The notes below the pieces were generated by a model, which saw nothing but the letters and a program-made list of their open reading frames with translations, was not told the origin of the DNA and searched no databases. From Clostridium cavendishii DSM 21758 (GTDB lineage Bacteria; Bacillota; Clostridia; Clostridiales; Clostridiaceae), in assembly GCF_900141845.1 (NCBI RefSeq), contig NZ_FQZB01000010.1:186001-250000 (forward strand): DNA of 64,000 nucleotides. The letters are read 5' to 3'. A program made the position numbers and the translations under genes. Below are positions 51,607 through 61,750 of this stretch, one piece after another. Numbering within the stretch: the first letter of the stretch is position 1; every line of letters starts with the position of its first letter.

Positions 51607-51936
51607 TTATATCTTTTCAACCCTAACAGCTGTTCCATAGCATAAAACCTCTGTAATACCTTGTGACACTTCATTAGCATCATATCTTACTCCTATTATA
51701 GCATTAGCACCATGTTCCTCTGCATGCTTTAGCATAAGTTCAAAAGAATCTTCTCTTGCACTTTCACAAAGTTCAGTATATATCGTAATATTTCCTCCTA
51801 CTAAGCTTTGAAGACCAGCACCAATATTACCAACTACACTTCTTGATCTAACTATAATACCTCTTACTATCCCAAGATTTTCTACAATTTTATATCCTTC
51901 AAGATTAAAGGTTGTTGTAACCATATTTTTATCCAT
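51607..51936 (-). CDS. YbjQ family protein (UPF0145)
   Basis: A 109-residue protein of the heavy-metal-binding-like YbjQ/UPF0145 family. Motifs: TTFNLEGYKIVENLGIVRGIIVRSRSVVGNI near the N-terminus and AREDSFELMLKHAEEHGANAIIGVRYDA. Members form homopentamers with a central pore in known structures; role unknown. AAGGAGA lies 8 bases before ATG 51936. Monocistronic with its own terminator. Confidence 0.88.
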   Translation of the reverse strand: MDKNMVTTTFNLEGYKIVENLGIVRGIIVRSRSVVGNIGAGLQSLVGGNITIYTELCESAREDSFELMLKHAEEHGANAIIGVRYDANEVSQGITEVLCYGTAVRVEKI

Positions 51937-52068
51937 AAACAATATCTCCTTGTAATTTTTATACAAATTTTAACATTAACACTCTTTACCGTCAATTGTA
52001 TTTGTATAAATTTAATCTAAATTTAAGATTGTAATTTATACACTAACTATTATAATTAAAAATATTTT

Positions 52069-53922
52069 TTAGATAGGTTTCATTAACACTATATAAACCT
52101 TAAACATATCTCCCTCTCTTTCTACTTTTATCTTTCCATCGTGAAGTTCTATTATACTTTTTGCTATGGCAAGCCCCAATCCAGAACCTTCTATTTCTGA
52201 ATTTCTAGATTTATCCCCTCTTACAAAACGTTCTAAAACTTCGTTTTCTTTAAACTTCATTTCATAATTTGCTACATTTTTAAAGCTTATAATTACCCTT
52301 GTTTTTGTTTCTTCTACCTTTATGTATATCCTTGTATTATCTAATGAATATTTTATTGAATTTGAAACTATATTTTGAAACACTCTAGACATTCTATATC
52401 CGTCAACTTCCATTATTATCGATTCAGGTGCCTCTACATTAAAATCCAATTCTTTTCTATCATCAGTCATCTCACCTATACTTTGATAAAGTAATTGGAT
52501 TATATCAACCTCTTCTCTATTTATTTCAATTTTCCCTGAATTCATCTTAGATATTTCAAACAAATCATCTATTAATTTTTTAAGCTTATTAGATTTATTT
52601 TCTACTACTTTTATATAATCGCTTCTTTCCTCTTCTGTTATATCATTTCTTTTTAGAATATCTACATAATTTATTATAGAAGTTAATGGTGTTCTTAAAT
52701 CATGTGATACATTAGATATAAGCTCAGTCTTTAACTTTTCATTTTTTATTCCATCTTCAATAGAATTCTTATATCCTTCTTTTATCTCATTTATTCCAGA
52801 TACTAAGGCTTTTAATTGATTATCCTTAGGCTGATCTAAAGATAAATTCATATCACCTGATTTTATTTGGTTTAAATCTTCAATAAGTTTTTCCATCTCA
52901 TCATATTTTGTTATTACTTTGTACATATATCTTAATATTATATAAAATATAAATATAGCTGTCGCTATACCCTTATTTAAATATATTCCTATCACCATAT
53001 CTATTCTCTGCGCTCTATAAGGTGTATAGATAAAGAATATATAAATAAACCATCCCATAAAAATTATTATATCCAAAACTGTGATTCTAATTCTTTTTAT
53101 TACTATTGGTATTCGTTTGACACAAGCTATAAATTCTAAAATTTTAAGATATAAAAAATCTTTTGTTATAGCACTTTTTAAGCTTCCCTTTTTATTTTTT
53201 ATATAATAAAAAATCCACTTTATTATAAGTAATATGTCTATTAACATTAAAACAATCGTAAGCGTCAACATTATCTTCAAATAGTTTATTTCTGAATCAT
53301 AAGGTTCACATCTTGAAAAATATACTTCAGTATAATTTGATAAAGTCTCTTTATCAAGATTAGCAACTTCGCCCTCATAATAATATTGATATTTAGGATT
53401 ATTCTCAATAAGGTAATTAAATGTATCAACATTATTTGCCAAATAGTATTTTACATTATCAGTTTTACAAAGCTTTTCTATTACTTGTATACCATCCTGA
53501 CCCTTTTTTATATCATCATCTAGCCACTCTCTGTTAGTAAATGTTTCTTTAGTTTTATTATTTATTATGAGAACTGCAACTCTATCGCTTATATATTCTG
53601 GATCAGTTAATATCTGCCTTTTAAATTTTTCTTTAAAATATTTATCCTCTAAATTTTTAAACCCTTTTGTATTATAATAAATTTTGCCACTTATACCTTG
53701 AGAAGCTTCTCTCAATCTTTTTAATTTATAATTATCAGAATCAAATAGCATTTTAGTAATACTTTTATAATCACTATATCTTCCATTATATCTCACATTA
53801 TCAATTAAGGTTGGTATTATTTTTATAGTTAAAACTAAAATTACAACTATCTCTATTAAATATAATTTCTTAAAAAATCCCTTGAATCCTTTCTTATCTT
53901 TATTTATCCATTTTGTATCCAA
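52069..53922 (-). CDS. Sensor histidine kinase (multi-span)
   Basis: A 617-residue kinase paired with the response regulator upstream. N-terminal helix near residues 20-40, external domain of about 180 residues, then about four helices between residues 215 and 350. HisKA follows with NVSHDLRTPLTSIINYVDIL (His near residue 405) and the ATPase domain with QNIVSNSIKYS, SGLGLAIAKSIIELHDGKI. All catalytic boxes are intact. The start at 53922 overlaps the regulator by 23 bases. The architecture resembles clostridial kinases of the VanS/LiaS-like exporter group. The divergent ABC exporter at 54818 may be its target. Confidence 0.9.
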   Translation of the reverse strand: MDTKWINKDKKGFKGFFKKLYLIEIVVILVLTIKIIPTLIDNVRYNGRYSDYKSITKMLFDSDNYKLKRLREASQGISGKIYYNTKGFKNLEDKYFKEKFKRQILTDPEYISDRVAVLIINNKTKETFTNREWLDDDIKKGQDGIQVIEKLCKTDNVKYYLANNVDTFNYLIENNPKYQYYYEGEVANLDKETLSNYTEVYFSRCEPYDSEINYLKIMLTLTIVLMLIDILLIIKWIFYYIKNKKGSLKSAITKDFLYLKILEFIACVKRIPIVIKRIRITVLDIIIFMGWFIYIFFIYTPYRAQRIDMVIGIYLNKGIATAIFIFYIILRYMYKVITKYDEMEKLIEDLNQIKSGDMNLSLDQPKDNQLKALVSGINEIKEGYKNSIEDGIKNEKLKTELISNVSHDLRTPLTSIINYVDILKRNDITEEERSDYIKVVENKSNKLKKLIDDLFEISKMNSGKIEINREEVDIIQLLYQSIGEMTDDRKELDFNVEAPESIIMEVDGYRMSRVFQNIVSNSIKYSLDNTRIYIKVEETKTRVIISFKNVANYEMKFKENEVLERFVRGDKSRNSEIEGSGLGLAIAKSIIELHDGKIKVEREGDMFKVYIVLMKPI

Positions 53923-54592
53923 TACCCCACACCACCTTAATATATTCAGGCTCTCTAGGATTAATCTCTATCTTTTCTCTCATTCTTCTTATGTGGACAG
54001 TTACTGTATTCTCACTTTTATAAAATGGTTCTTCCCACACTTTTTCATAAATCTCTTTAATAGAAAAAACTCTACCTGGATTAGATGCTAAAAGAAGCAA
54101 TATTTTGTATTCTGTAGCTGTTAGTCTCACCTCTTCTTCCCTTAATAGCACTCTTTTATCTACAGTATTTATCCTAATATCTCCATTCACTATTTCACTC
54201 TGATTTTTTTCGATATCTAATGGCTTATCATATCTTCTAAGTTGAGATTTAACTCTTGCGACAAGTTCTAGTTGATTAAATGGTTTAGTTACATAGTCAT
54301 CAGCTCCAACATTTAGTCCTAATATTTTATCACTATCTTCACCTTTTGCTGAAAGCATTATTATTGGAATATTTTTAGTCTCTCTTATTTTAAAACAAGT
54401 CCTTATACCGTCTAATCTAGGCATCATAATATCTAAAATTATTAAATGTATTTTTTCTCTCTCTAGAACTTCTAATGCTTCAACACCATCTTGTGCCTTT
54501 ATAACCTTTAACCCTTCACCTCTTAAATAAATATCTATTGCATCTCTTATTTCCTTTTCATCATCTACTACTAATATCTTAAATTCGTCCAT
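53900..54592 (-). CDS. OmpR/PhoB-type response regulator
   Basis: A 230-residue response regulator. Receiver domain: VVDDEKEIRDAI with the acidic pocket, LIILDIMMPRLDG with the phospho-Asp (near residue 52), MLSAKGEDSD, YVTKPF. C-terminal winged helix: VRLTATEYKILLLLASNPGRVFSIKEIYEKVW, TVTVHIRRMREKI. GAGGTGA precedes ATG 54592. It is the first gene of a two-gene unit with the kinase. Confidence 0.94.
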   Translation of the reverse strand: MDEFKILVVDDEKEIRDAIDIYLRGEGLKVIKAQDGVEALEVLEREKIHLIILDIMMPRLDGIRTCFKIRETKNIPIIMLSAKGEDSDKILGLNVGADDYVTKPFNQLELVARVKSQLRRYDKPLDIEKNQSEIVNGDIRINTVDKRVLLREEEVRLTATEYKILLLLASNPGRVFSIKEIYEKVWEEPFYKSENTVTVHIRRMREKIEINPREPEYIKVVWGIGYKMDK

Positions 54593-54817
54593 AACTTTCA
54601 CCTCATTTTAATCTTCTATCCTAATTCTATAATAAATCTAAAAAATTACAAATGCTTTAATAAAATTATGACAAATTTATTAAGAATTAAAATGTTAATA
54701 AGACAGTACCATTTACCAAATATTAAAAATTTCTTAAATAAATACAAACCAACTATAATCCCCCATTTTTAATGCTATAATCATTGATATATTATATGAT
54801 AATATCGGAGGTTTCTT

Positions 54818-55516
54818 ATGTTAGAAGTTAATAATCTTAATAAAAAATATAATAAATTTTTTGCTGCTAAAGACTTAAACTTCACAGTTAATAAAGGTGA
54901 ACTTGCCATCCTAGTAGGACCTAATGGCGCTGGTAAATCAACCACTCTAAAATCAATAGCAGGTCTACTAAAATATGATGGAGAAATAAAAGTATGTGGT
55001 AAAAATAATAAAAGTATAGAAGGTAAAAAGTTATTATCTTATGTACCAGAACTTCCAGCACTCTTCCCTCTTCTTTCTATTGATGAACATATTCACTTTA
55101 TAGCTAAAGCATATGGTATATCAAATTATGAAAATTATGCTGATGAATTATTAGAGAAATTTGATTTAAAAGATAAACGTGATAAATTAGGGCAAGAACT
55201 TTCAAAAGGTATGCAACAAAAGGTTAGTATTTGCTGCGCGCTTATTACAAAACCTAAAGTTATATTATTTGATGAGCCTATGATTGGTCTTGATCCTAAA
55301 GCTATAAAAGAACTTAAAAATATTCTTATAGAACTTAGAGATTCCGGTGTCTCTCTATTAATTTCAACTCATTTACTTGATAGTATGGATGGAATCTGGG
55401 ATAGAATATTAATTATGAAAAATGGAGAAATAATATTATCCAAGAATAAATTTGAATTTGATAATACAGAGGAATCCTTAGAAGACATATTTTTTGAAGT
55501 GACGGAGGACAAGTAG
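54818..55516 (+). CDS. ABC transporter ATP-binding protein (exporter)
   Basis: A 232-residue ATPase: Walker A GPNGAGKSTTLK near residue 33, signature LSKGMQQKVSICCAL, Walker B VILFDEPMIGLDP and STHLLDSMDG. The signature LSKGMQQK in place of LSGGQ is typical of this exporter subfamily. The ATG follows CGGAGG. The permease gene starts 2 bases after the stop. It is divergent from the two-component system with only 225 bases between, suggesting regulation. Confidence 0.9.
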   Translation: MLEVNNLNKKYNKFFAAKDLNFTVNKGELAILVGPNGAGKSTTLKSIAGLLKYDGEIKVCGKNNKSIEGKKLLSYVPELPALFPLLSIDEHIHFIAKAYGISNYENYADELLEKFDLKDKRDKLGQELSKGMQQKVSICCALITKPKVILFDEPMIGLDPKAIKELKNILIELRDSGVSLLISTHLLDSMDGIWDRILIMKNGEIILSKNKFEFDNTEESLEDIFFEVTEDK

Positions 55517-55517
55517 T

Positions 55518-57101
55518 ATGCAAGCTTTACGTTATTTATTTCGTACAAGTGCCATAAATTATATAAAGGTTCTTAAACGAACTCCTTCAAAGCTTATAGC
55601 CCTTATTTTCTATATTGCTATTTTGTGCTTTATATTTTTTGCTGCTGCACTTCCCAAAAAAAGTAATAACACTATATCTATTAATATAGTTATAAGTATT
55701 TCTGTAATTTTAGCTTTTATTTGTATTTTTTTAGCCCTTATAAATGGAACAAAAAGAATGGCCACATCTTATTTGATGAGTGATGTTAATTTAATCTTTA
55801 CCTCACCTATAAAGCCACAAACGGTTTTACTTTATGGGTTTATAAAACAAATAAAAAGTGTTTTACTCTTTAGTCTATTTTTACTATTTCAAATGCCTAA
55901 TATATCAGCAAACTTTAAGCTTGCACCATTTGGCATATTTGTTATAATTATCAGTTTTATATTGCTTCAGCTTTTATGCTCTTTTCTTTCGATGCTTGTA
56001 TATTCTTTAGTAAATAAGAGCAAAGAGCTTCAACAAAAAGCTAATTACTTTTTTAAATTTTTAGGTATTTTCTTAATTGCCTTTACTGCAATTTCAGTAT
56101 ACGGTCCTAAAAATAAACTTCTATCAAATACAATAGACTTTTTTTCTGGAAAAACTTTTGATTATGTTCCTATTGTAGGCTGGTTTAAAATAATAATAAC
56201 TCAATGCTTCGTTGGATATAATAAATCTTTTCCTTTCCTACTATTGCTTTTAATAATATCTATAGGTATTACTATAACTATACTTTATAAATTAAACTTA
56301 GATTTTTACGAAGATGTATTAGAATCCTCAGAACATAATGAAACTCTTAGCAAAGTAAAAACTAAACAAATAGATAAAAAATCTGTGGTTAATGAAAATT
56401 TATTTAAATACAAAAGAAAAACAAGAAAAATTACATCTAACTATAATACAACTTTTGCTCGTGCTATAATGTCTAGACATATTCTAGAGTATAGAAAAAC
56501 AGGCTTCGGTATATTAGATTTTAGTGCTTTAATATTTATTGGTATAGCCTTAGGCTTTAGCTTCTTCTTTCCTCATAAGGATATAAAAATCTTATTATTC
56601 TTTTTCATATATATGACCGTTATAACAAGCTTTACTGGTAAGTTTAATGAAGAAGTATCTAAACATTATATTTTTATGATTCCTGATAGAGCTGAAAAAA
56701 AGATAATCTATGCAACTATTGGTTCTATTCTTAAGTTTTGTAGTGATGCCTTATTTATTTTTATACCTTCAGCATTAATAATTAAGGCTAATCCGATTGA
56801 AACCTTACTTTGCATTTTAAGTTATGTATCCTTTGGTGCCGTAGTAACTTATGGTTCTATAGTTAATATGAGATTCATAGGAGCTTTAGGCTCTAAATTC
56901 TTCTCAGGACTACTCCAATTCGTTTCATTAATACTTTATATACTTCCTGGCCTTATAGGCGCTGGAATACTTTCTGTCTTTTTTTCATTTTTATTTGGTA
57001 AGTATTCCATTTATATAAGCTTTTTAGTATGGAACAGTCTTGCATCTTTTGTCCTTTTACAAATTGGAAAGAAGGTTCTTGATAATTTAGAAAATGTATA
57101 A
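55518..57101 (+). CDS. ABC exporter permease, 527 residues
   Basis: A large membrane protein with about twelve hydrophobic segments in two halves of six, separated by a charged middle loop (HNETLSKVKTKQIDKKSVVN...). It belongs to the family of putative ABC exporters seen next to NatA-type ATPases in Firmicutes. LPGLIGAGILSVFFSFLFG near the C-terminus. Partner of the 54818 ATPase. Start after GGAGGACAAGTAGT; no ligand known. Transcription ends at the hairpin at 57144. Confidence 0.82.
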   Translation: MQALRYLFRTSAINYIKVLKRTPSKLIALIFYIAILCFIFFAAALPKKSNNTISINIVISISVILAFICIFLALINGTKRMATSYLMSDVNLIFTSPIKPQTVLLYGFIKQIKSVLLFSLFLLFQMPNISANFKLAPFGIFVIIISFILLQLLCSFLSMLVYSLVNKSKELQQKANYFFKFLGIFLIAFTAISVYGPKNKLLSNTIDFFSGKTFDYVPIVGWFKIIITQCFVGYNKSFPFLLLLLIISIGITITILYKLNLDFYEDVLESSEHNETLSKVKTKQIDKKSVVNENLFKYKRKTRKITSNYNTTFARAIMSRHILEYRKTGFGILDFSALIFIGIALGFSFFFPHKDIKILLFFFIYMTVITSFTGKFNEEVSKHYIFMIPDRAEKKIIYATIGSILKFCSDALFIFIPSALIIKANPIETLLCILSYVSFGAVVTYGSIVNMRFIGALGSKFFSGLLQFVSLILYILPGLIGAGILSVFFSFLFGKYSIYISFLVWNSLASFVLLQIGKKVLDNLENV

Positions 57102-57143
57102 ATAAAAAATTCTCTTATACAATTTCATACTTTTCTATATAAT

Positions 57144-57189
57144 AAAATATAGGAGCTATGAATCCCTATATTCATGACTCCTATATTTT
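57144..57189. terminator. Bidirectional terminator
   Basis: AAAATATAGGAG-CTATGAAT pairs with ATTCATGA-CTCCTATATTTT over about 19 bp. It ends both the exporter permease gene and the convergent TPR gene. Confidence 0.88.
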
Positions 57190-57209
57190 ATGTTGAATTT
57201 TAAACTATC

Positions 57210-57893
57210 TTATTTCACCAATTCTTTAAACTCATCAGAATTCTTAACATTATTAAAATCTGCTTCTGTTTTTGCTGCTTCTTTTACTGAAGCATTTTTA
57301 TCCACAGCTTTTTTTAAATATTCCACAGTATTTTTAACATCACCTTTTCTACCATATATAGATGCTATGCCATAGTAACTCCATTCATATTTTTCAATTT
57401 CTAGTGCTTTATTATACCATACTAAAGCATCATCATATTTCCCATAAAGCTCATAGGCCAAAGCCTTATTAAACCTTCCATATCCATAATCACCTTTTAA
57501 CTCTAATGCCTTATCTATATCCTTCATTCCAGCTTCTAAATCACCATTATAGGCCGTTGCTATACCTCTTAGACTATAAGCTTTATAATAATTTTTTTCC
57601 TCTTCTATTATTTTACTTGAAAGTTCTATAGTATTTTTATATTCTTTACTATGAAAAGTAGCAAATGCTTCATTATACATACCTTCCAATTTTTCTTGCT
57701 TCTTTTCAATATCATCTTGTATTTGCTTTTCCTTTTTCTTCTCTGCTAACTGAATTTCTTGATTTTTTTGTAAAGTTTCTATTTCCTTTTTGTTATTATA
57801 ACCTTCGTAAACAAATATCCCAATAGCAATTACTACAAAAATACCAAGTAAAATACTTTTGGTCCTCATTGATCCTGGTAACTTAATTCTCAT
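57210..57893 (-). CDS. Membrane-anchored TPR protein
   Basis: A 227-residue protein with one N-terminal membrane helix (SILLGIFVVIAIGIFVYEGY), a charged coiled-coil stretch (EIETLQKNQEIQLAEKKKEKQIQDD), and three to four TPR units: YNEAFATFHSKEYKNTIELSSKII, GDLEAGMKDIDKALELKGDY, YGKYDDALVWYNKALEIEKYEWS, GRKGDVKNTVEYLKKAVDK. Outside location with protein-binding role is likely. No specific partner known; GGAGA precedes the ATG. Confidence 0.82.
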   Translation of the reverse strand: MRIKLPGSMRTKSILLGIFVVIAIGIFVYEGYNNKKEIETLQKNQEIQLAEKKKEKQIQDDIEKKQEKLEGMYNEAFATFHSKEYKNTIELSSKIIEEEKNYYKAYSLRGIATAYNGDLEAGMKDIDKALELKGDYGYGRFNKALAYELYGKYDDALVWYNKALEIEKYEWSYYGIASIYGRKGDVKNTVEYLKKAVDKNASVKEAAKTEADFNNVKNSDEFKELVK

Positions 57894-58428
57894 AATATTC
57901 TCCTTTTACATAATAAAAAATTAGGTACTAATAATATTTTAAATTATTACCAGGTAAACTGTCTATATACATTTAATAAAAAAGAAACTTCTACCCCTAT
58001 TCATTCTTAAAAGTATTCCTGCAAAACAAAATCAATTTTGAAGCTCAATCTCCAATAATTACATTTTTGAAAGTACTTTTACAGAACAATTTCTACTAGT
58101 TAGATTAAAATCTATAACATCAATGAACTTCTACTGACAAAATCCAAAATATAATCTTTCACTTAAAACTTAAGCTTTTACTTAATTTAACATTAACCAA
58201 AATAAGACTTTTGCTACTCACTTATAAGTTAATTTCTCTTTTTCAAATTACATATACGTAATTAATTATAAGACATTCATAAATTGGTGAAAAACATAGC
58301 AAATTGAACCTAAAAATGAATAAAATCTTGTAATATTAAAATACTACAGTTTATGAGATTTAACAACCTGAATAAATTCTATATAATTACTAGGGGGATG
58401 TTATTATTATTTAAGGAGAATTTATATT
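57894..58428. other. Large divergent intergenic region
   Basis: About 535 bases of AT-rich DNA between the TPR gene and yitT. Apart from the yitT ribosome site (AAGGAG, 58411-58416) and a possible -10 region before it, I see no gene, hairpin or repeat. Its length alone suggests a regulatory region or decayed gene. Confidence 0.5.
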
Positions 58429-59286
58429 ATGGACTATATCAAAAGCCAAAAAACACTTATGACTGACGTAGTACTAATAATACTAGGTTGCTTTATAGCA
58501 TCATTAGGTGTTAATTTATTTTTAATTCATGCAAAGTTACTTAGTGGTGGTGCTACAGGTGTTGCTCTTATCATTCAGTATCTTAATGGTTTTAAAGCAG
58601 GTTATATGGTGTTTCTTATCAATTTACCATTATTCATTTTAAGTTTTTTTAAACTTAATAGAAGATTTACCTACTATTCTGCTATAGGTATGCTATCATT
58701 ATCTATATCATTAATTTTAACCTCGTCTTTAACTCAGGGAATATTCGTAGATGACATTTTACTTTACTGTATCTATGGTGGAGTTCTTTGTGGACTAGGT
58801 TACGGGATAGTATTCTCTAGAAATGGTTCAACCGGTGGTACTGACATAATAACTATGCTTATAAGAAAGAAATTTTCAAACTTTAATATAGGCAGTTTAA
58901 GCTTTATATTAAACGTACTCATAGTTTCTATAGGCGCTTACTTCTTTGGTATTCCAAAAGCATTATATACTTTGATATCTATGTTTATACAAAGTATAGT
59001 TGTAGATAAAGTTGTCAAAGGTCTTAACTCTAAACAGCTTTTACTAATAATTACTGAAAGAGAACAGGCTGTTATAGATTATATAATAGAAAATTTACAT
59101 AGAGGTGTTACTTCATTATTTGCAGAAGGTGAATATACCCATGATAAAAAGAAAATGTTATACTGCTTAGTTACAACTAGACAAATGATTGAACTTAAAA
59201 ATACAATTCACCTTATAGATGAAAAAGCTTTTGTTACTATAATTGATGTTTCTGAAGTAAGAGGAAAAGGTTTTAAAAATATATAA
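58429..59286 (+). CDS. YitT family membrane protein
   Basis: A 285-residue member of the YitT/DUF161 family. Five to six membrane helices span about residues 12-200, with SGGATGVALIIQYL near residue 39 and RNGSTGGTDIITMLI near residue 132, the duplicated glycine-rich motifs. The C-terminal ~80 residues form the cytoplasmic DUF2179 domain (LLLIITEREQAVIDYIIENLHRGVTSL...). Members are abundant in Firmicutes; no substrate is established. AAGGAG lies 12 bases before the ATG. Monocistronic, with a large-loop terminator. Confidence 0.88.
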   Translation: MDYIKSQKTLMTDVVLIILGCFIASLGVNLFLIHAKLLSGGATGVALIIQYLNGFKAGYMVFLINLPLFILSFFKLNRRFTYYSAIGMLSLSISLILTSSLTQGIFVDDILLYCIYGGVLCGLGYGIVFSRNGSTGGTDIITMLIRKKFSNFNIGSLSFILNVLIVSIGAYFFGIPKALYTLISMFIQSIVVDKVVKGLNSKQLLLIITEREQAVIDYIIENLHRGVTSLFAEGEYTHDKKKMLYCLVTTRQMIELKNTIHLIDEKAFVTIIDVSEVRGKGFKNI

Positions 59287-59292
59287 TATAAA

Positions 59293-59375
59293 AAGGGAGA
59301 CTTATAGAAATTTTTTACTCCACCCTAATGGATTCAAGTGATCAAAACTTTCTATACACTCCCTTAATTTTTTTT
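59293..59375 (+). terminator. Terminator of yitT with large loop
   Basis: AAGGGAG-TATAGAAA pairs with TTTCTATA-CTCCCTT, with small internal mismatches, around a 38-base loop; eight T follow. The loop length is unusual for a simple terminator. Confidence 0.65.
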
Positions 59376-59441
59376 AAAACTCCTATTCATTATCATTCAT
59401 AAGAATGTTCTAATATCCAAATCAAAATTCTATAAATAACC

Positions 59442-59999
59442 TTATTTTATTCTATCTCTATATTTTTGTTGACCTATTTTATATAGATCATTACCTTCGC
59501 TATCTATTATAACTATCAATGGAAAATCCTTCACATTCAACTTTCTAATAGCTTCTGCTCCTAGATCCTCATAAGCTATTATCTCTGATTTTTCTATAGA
59601 TTTTGCAATTAATGCTCCTACACCTCCTATAGCCCCAAAATATATCGCTCCATTTTTAATCATAGAGTTTACTACTTCTTCACCTCTATATCCCTTACCT
59701 ATCATTCCCTTTAATCCTAAATCTAATAGTCTTGGTGCATATGAATCCATTCTATAACTTGTAGTTGGACCAGCTGAACCAATTATTTTTCCTGGTTTTG
59801 CCGGTGTAGGGCCAACATAATATATTATTTGATTTTCTAAATTTAAAGGTAATTCTTTACCTTCATCTAATAATTCTACAAGTCTTTTGTGCGCTGCATC
59901 TCTCGCAGTATAAATAGTTCCTGAAAGTAATATAGTATCCCCTGCCTTTAATCCCTTAACCTTTTCCATCGTCAAAGGAGTTTGAAGTTTCTTTTCCAT
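59442..59999 (-). CDS. fumB: Fumarate hydratase, class I, beta subunit
   Basis: C-terminal subunit of the two-part class I fumarase, 185 residues, interconverting fumarate and malate. Visible: LKAGDTILLSGTIYTARDAAHKRL near the N-terminus, YYVGPTPAKPGKIIGSAGPTTSYRMD, GMIGKGYRG and GGVGALIAKSI. The usual swivelling domain of the aconitase-like hydro-lyases. It begins 12 bases after the alpha subunit stop. The paired tartrate dehydratase family has the same parts, so L-tartrate is an alternative substrate. Confidence 0.88.
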   Translation of the reverse strand: MEKKLQTPLTMEKVKGLKAGDTILLSGTIYTARDAAHKRLVELLDEGKELPLNLENQIIYYVGPTPAKPGKIIGSAGPTTSYRMDSYAPRLLDLGLKGMIGKGYRGEEVVNSMIKNGAIYFGAIGGVGALIAKSIEKSEIIAYEDLGAEAIRKLNVKDFPLIVIIDSEGNDLYKIGQQKYRDRIK

Positions 60000-60011
60000 A
60001 TTCCCCCTCCT

Positions 60012-60854
60012 TTATAATTCTATTTCAGCATGTCTTGTAGCATGACAATTTATGTTCACAGCAACAGGTAAGCCTGCTATATGTGTTGGATAAGTTTCTA
60101 TATTAATAGCTAAAGCTGTAGTCTTTCCACCAAAACCTTGTGGCCCTATACCTAAAGCATTAATCTTCTCTAACAATTCCTCTTCTAAGCTCCTATAATA
60201 TTCATCCTTATTTCTTTCTTCTGTAGACCTTATGAGAGCCTTCTTAGCAAGCAATGTAACCTTATCAAAGCTTCCACCTATACCTACTCCTATTACAAGT
60301 GGAGGGCATGCGTTAGGTCCAGCATCCTTCACAGTCTGTAAAATAAATTTCTTCACACCCTCTACCCCATCGGAAGGTTTTAACATTTTTAAAGCACTCA
60401 TATTTTCTGAACCAAATCCCTTAGGTGCAACTGTTATCTTAAACTTATCACCTTTAACTATCTCATAATTTATTATAGCTGGTGTGTTATCCTTTGTATT
60501 TATTCTAATTATAGGATCATTAACTACAGACTTTCTTAAATAACCTTCTTCATAGCCTTGCCTAACCCCTTCATTAATGGCTTCTTCTAGTCCACCACCA
60601 ACTATGTGTATTTCTTGTCCTAATGTAATAAACACTAAACACATGCCTGTATCTTGGCATATAGGCACATTTTCATCCTTTGCTATATCTCCATTTAATA
60701 AAATCTTATCCAAAATATTTTCTGCTATTTCAAAAGTTTCCTCAGACCTAGCTTTTTCTATAACATTTCTAATATCTTCAGTCATGTAATAATTAGCATT
60801 TATACATAACTTTTTAACTGCCTCTACTATTTGTGAAACATGTACTTCCCTCAT
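60012..60854 (-). CDS. fumA: Fumarate hydratase, class I, alpha subunit
   Basis: The 280-residue iron-sulfur subunit. Cluster ligands appear in NVPICQDTGMCLV, in GPNACPPLVIGVGIGGSFDK and probably NINCHATRHAE near the end. IINYEIVKGDKFKITVAPKGFGSENMSALKML is the family-specific central part. [4Fe-4S] enzymes of this class are oxygen-sensitive, fitting an anaerobe. It precedes fumB in a two-gene operon; the ATG follows a GGGGG-rich site. As with fumB, a tartrate dehydratase cannot be excluded from sequence only. Confidence 0.88.
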   Translation of the reverse strand: MREVHVSQIVEAVKKLCINANYYMTEDIRNVIEKARSEETFEIAENILDKILLNGDIAKDENVPICQDTGMCLVFITLGQEIHIVGGGLEEAINEGVRQGYEEGYLRKSVVNDPIIRINTKDNTPAIINYEIVKGDKFKITVAPKGFGSENMSALKMLKPSDGVEGVKKFILQTVKDAGPNACPPLVIGVGIGGSFDKVTLLAKKALIRSTEERNKDEYYRSLEEELLEKINALGIGPQGFGGKTTALAINIETYPTHIAGLPVAVNINCHATRHAEIEL

Positions 60855-60940
60855 AGCAACCCCCTAATCTTTAATATTTGTCATAAAATAATTCTATAAT
60901 TATTATACTTTATATGTAAAGTAATTTTAAGGAGTATATT

Positions 60941-61696
60941 ATGAAAAATTTAAATATGCATAAAGCAAGCTCAATTATAATATATATATTAATTTTAATT
61001 TTAATTTTTTTAGTGGGCTCTACAATTTATAAATCTTACAACAAAAAAAATCCTAAAGTAGCTCCATATAATAGTATAGGTGTTTCGCCTTTTACTGGTG
61101 AATCACTAAAGACAGTACAAGCAAATATTAATTTTAACTATGTTCAATATATTAATAACAATTTATCAACACTATCTTTTTTAAACTCAGCTGATATAAC
61201 ATATGGATTTTATAATTCTAGTAAAGATACTTTAAATTATGGTGCTATCTATCTTAATAAACATATTTCTAAGGCAGATGATATATACTCTATATCAAAC
61301 ATACCTTTAAATTATAGTCCAGAGCTTGCTTTTGATGATTATAATTTAAAAAATAAAAATGAATCAAATAATCTTTCAATTGTATTTTCTAATAATTGTA
61401 GCTTAAACTTTGTTTTCTTTGATGATCATTATATTCTTTTAGATAATAAAAATAAAAAAACTAAACTTTGCTATGATAATATACTTGTTGAATTTACTGA
61501 TAACATAAATGACTTTAAAGAATATCCATACTTAATAACTGATAAGAAAGAAGGTCTTCTTTGTGTTGCTAATTCTAATAATAAAATATATTTAGAAAAC
61601 TCTAACCTATTTTTAACTAATAACAATAAGATTGCTAAATTACAAAAAGGTAATACTCTTTGGATTTTTACAAACAAAAATATAAAAATAAAATAA
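60941..61696 (+). CDS. Membrane-anchored protein of unknown function
   Basis: A 251-residue protein with one N-terminal membrane helix (SIIIYILILILIFLVGSTIY) and an external domain rich in Asn and Lys, with many tyrosines. No recognised domain or catalytic motif. AAGGAG lies 9 bases before the ATG. Alternative strand frames here are shadows. The shared terminator with cwlD is at 61751. Codon use is like that of its neighbours, so no sign of recent transfer. Function unassigned. Confidence 0.65.
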   Translation: MKNLNMHKASSIIIYILILILIFLVGSTIYKSYNKKNPKVAPYNSIGVSPFTGESLKTVQANINFNYVQYINNNLSTLSFLNSADITYGFYNSSKDTLNYGAIYLNKHISKADDIYSISNIPLNYSPELAFDDYNLKNKNESNNLSIVFSNNCSLNFVFFDDHYILLDNKNKKTKLCYDNILVEFTDNINDFKEYPYLITDKKEGLLCVANSNNKIYLENSNLFLTNNNKIAKLQKGNTLWIFTNKNIKIK

Positions 61697-61750
61697 TAAA
61701 CGTTCAAATTAATTTTTACTGTGTATAAATAACGCTAAATTTGAAAAAAC

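Noticed and set aside
61471..61707. 78-codon minus-strand frame
   Set aside because: Antisense to the membrane-anchored gene at 60941-61696, no ribosome site before its start.
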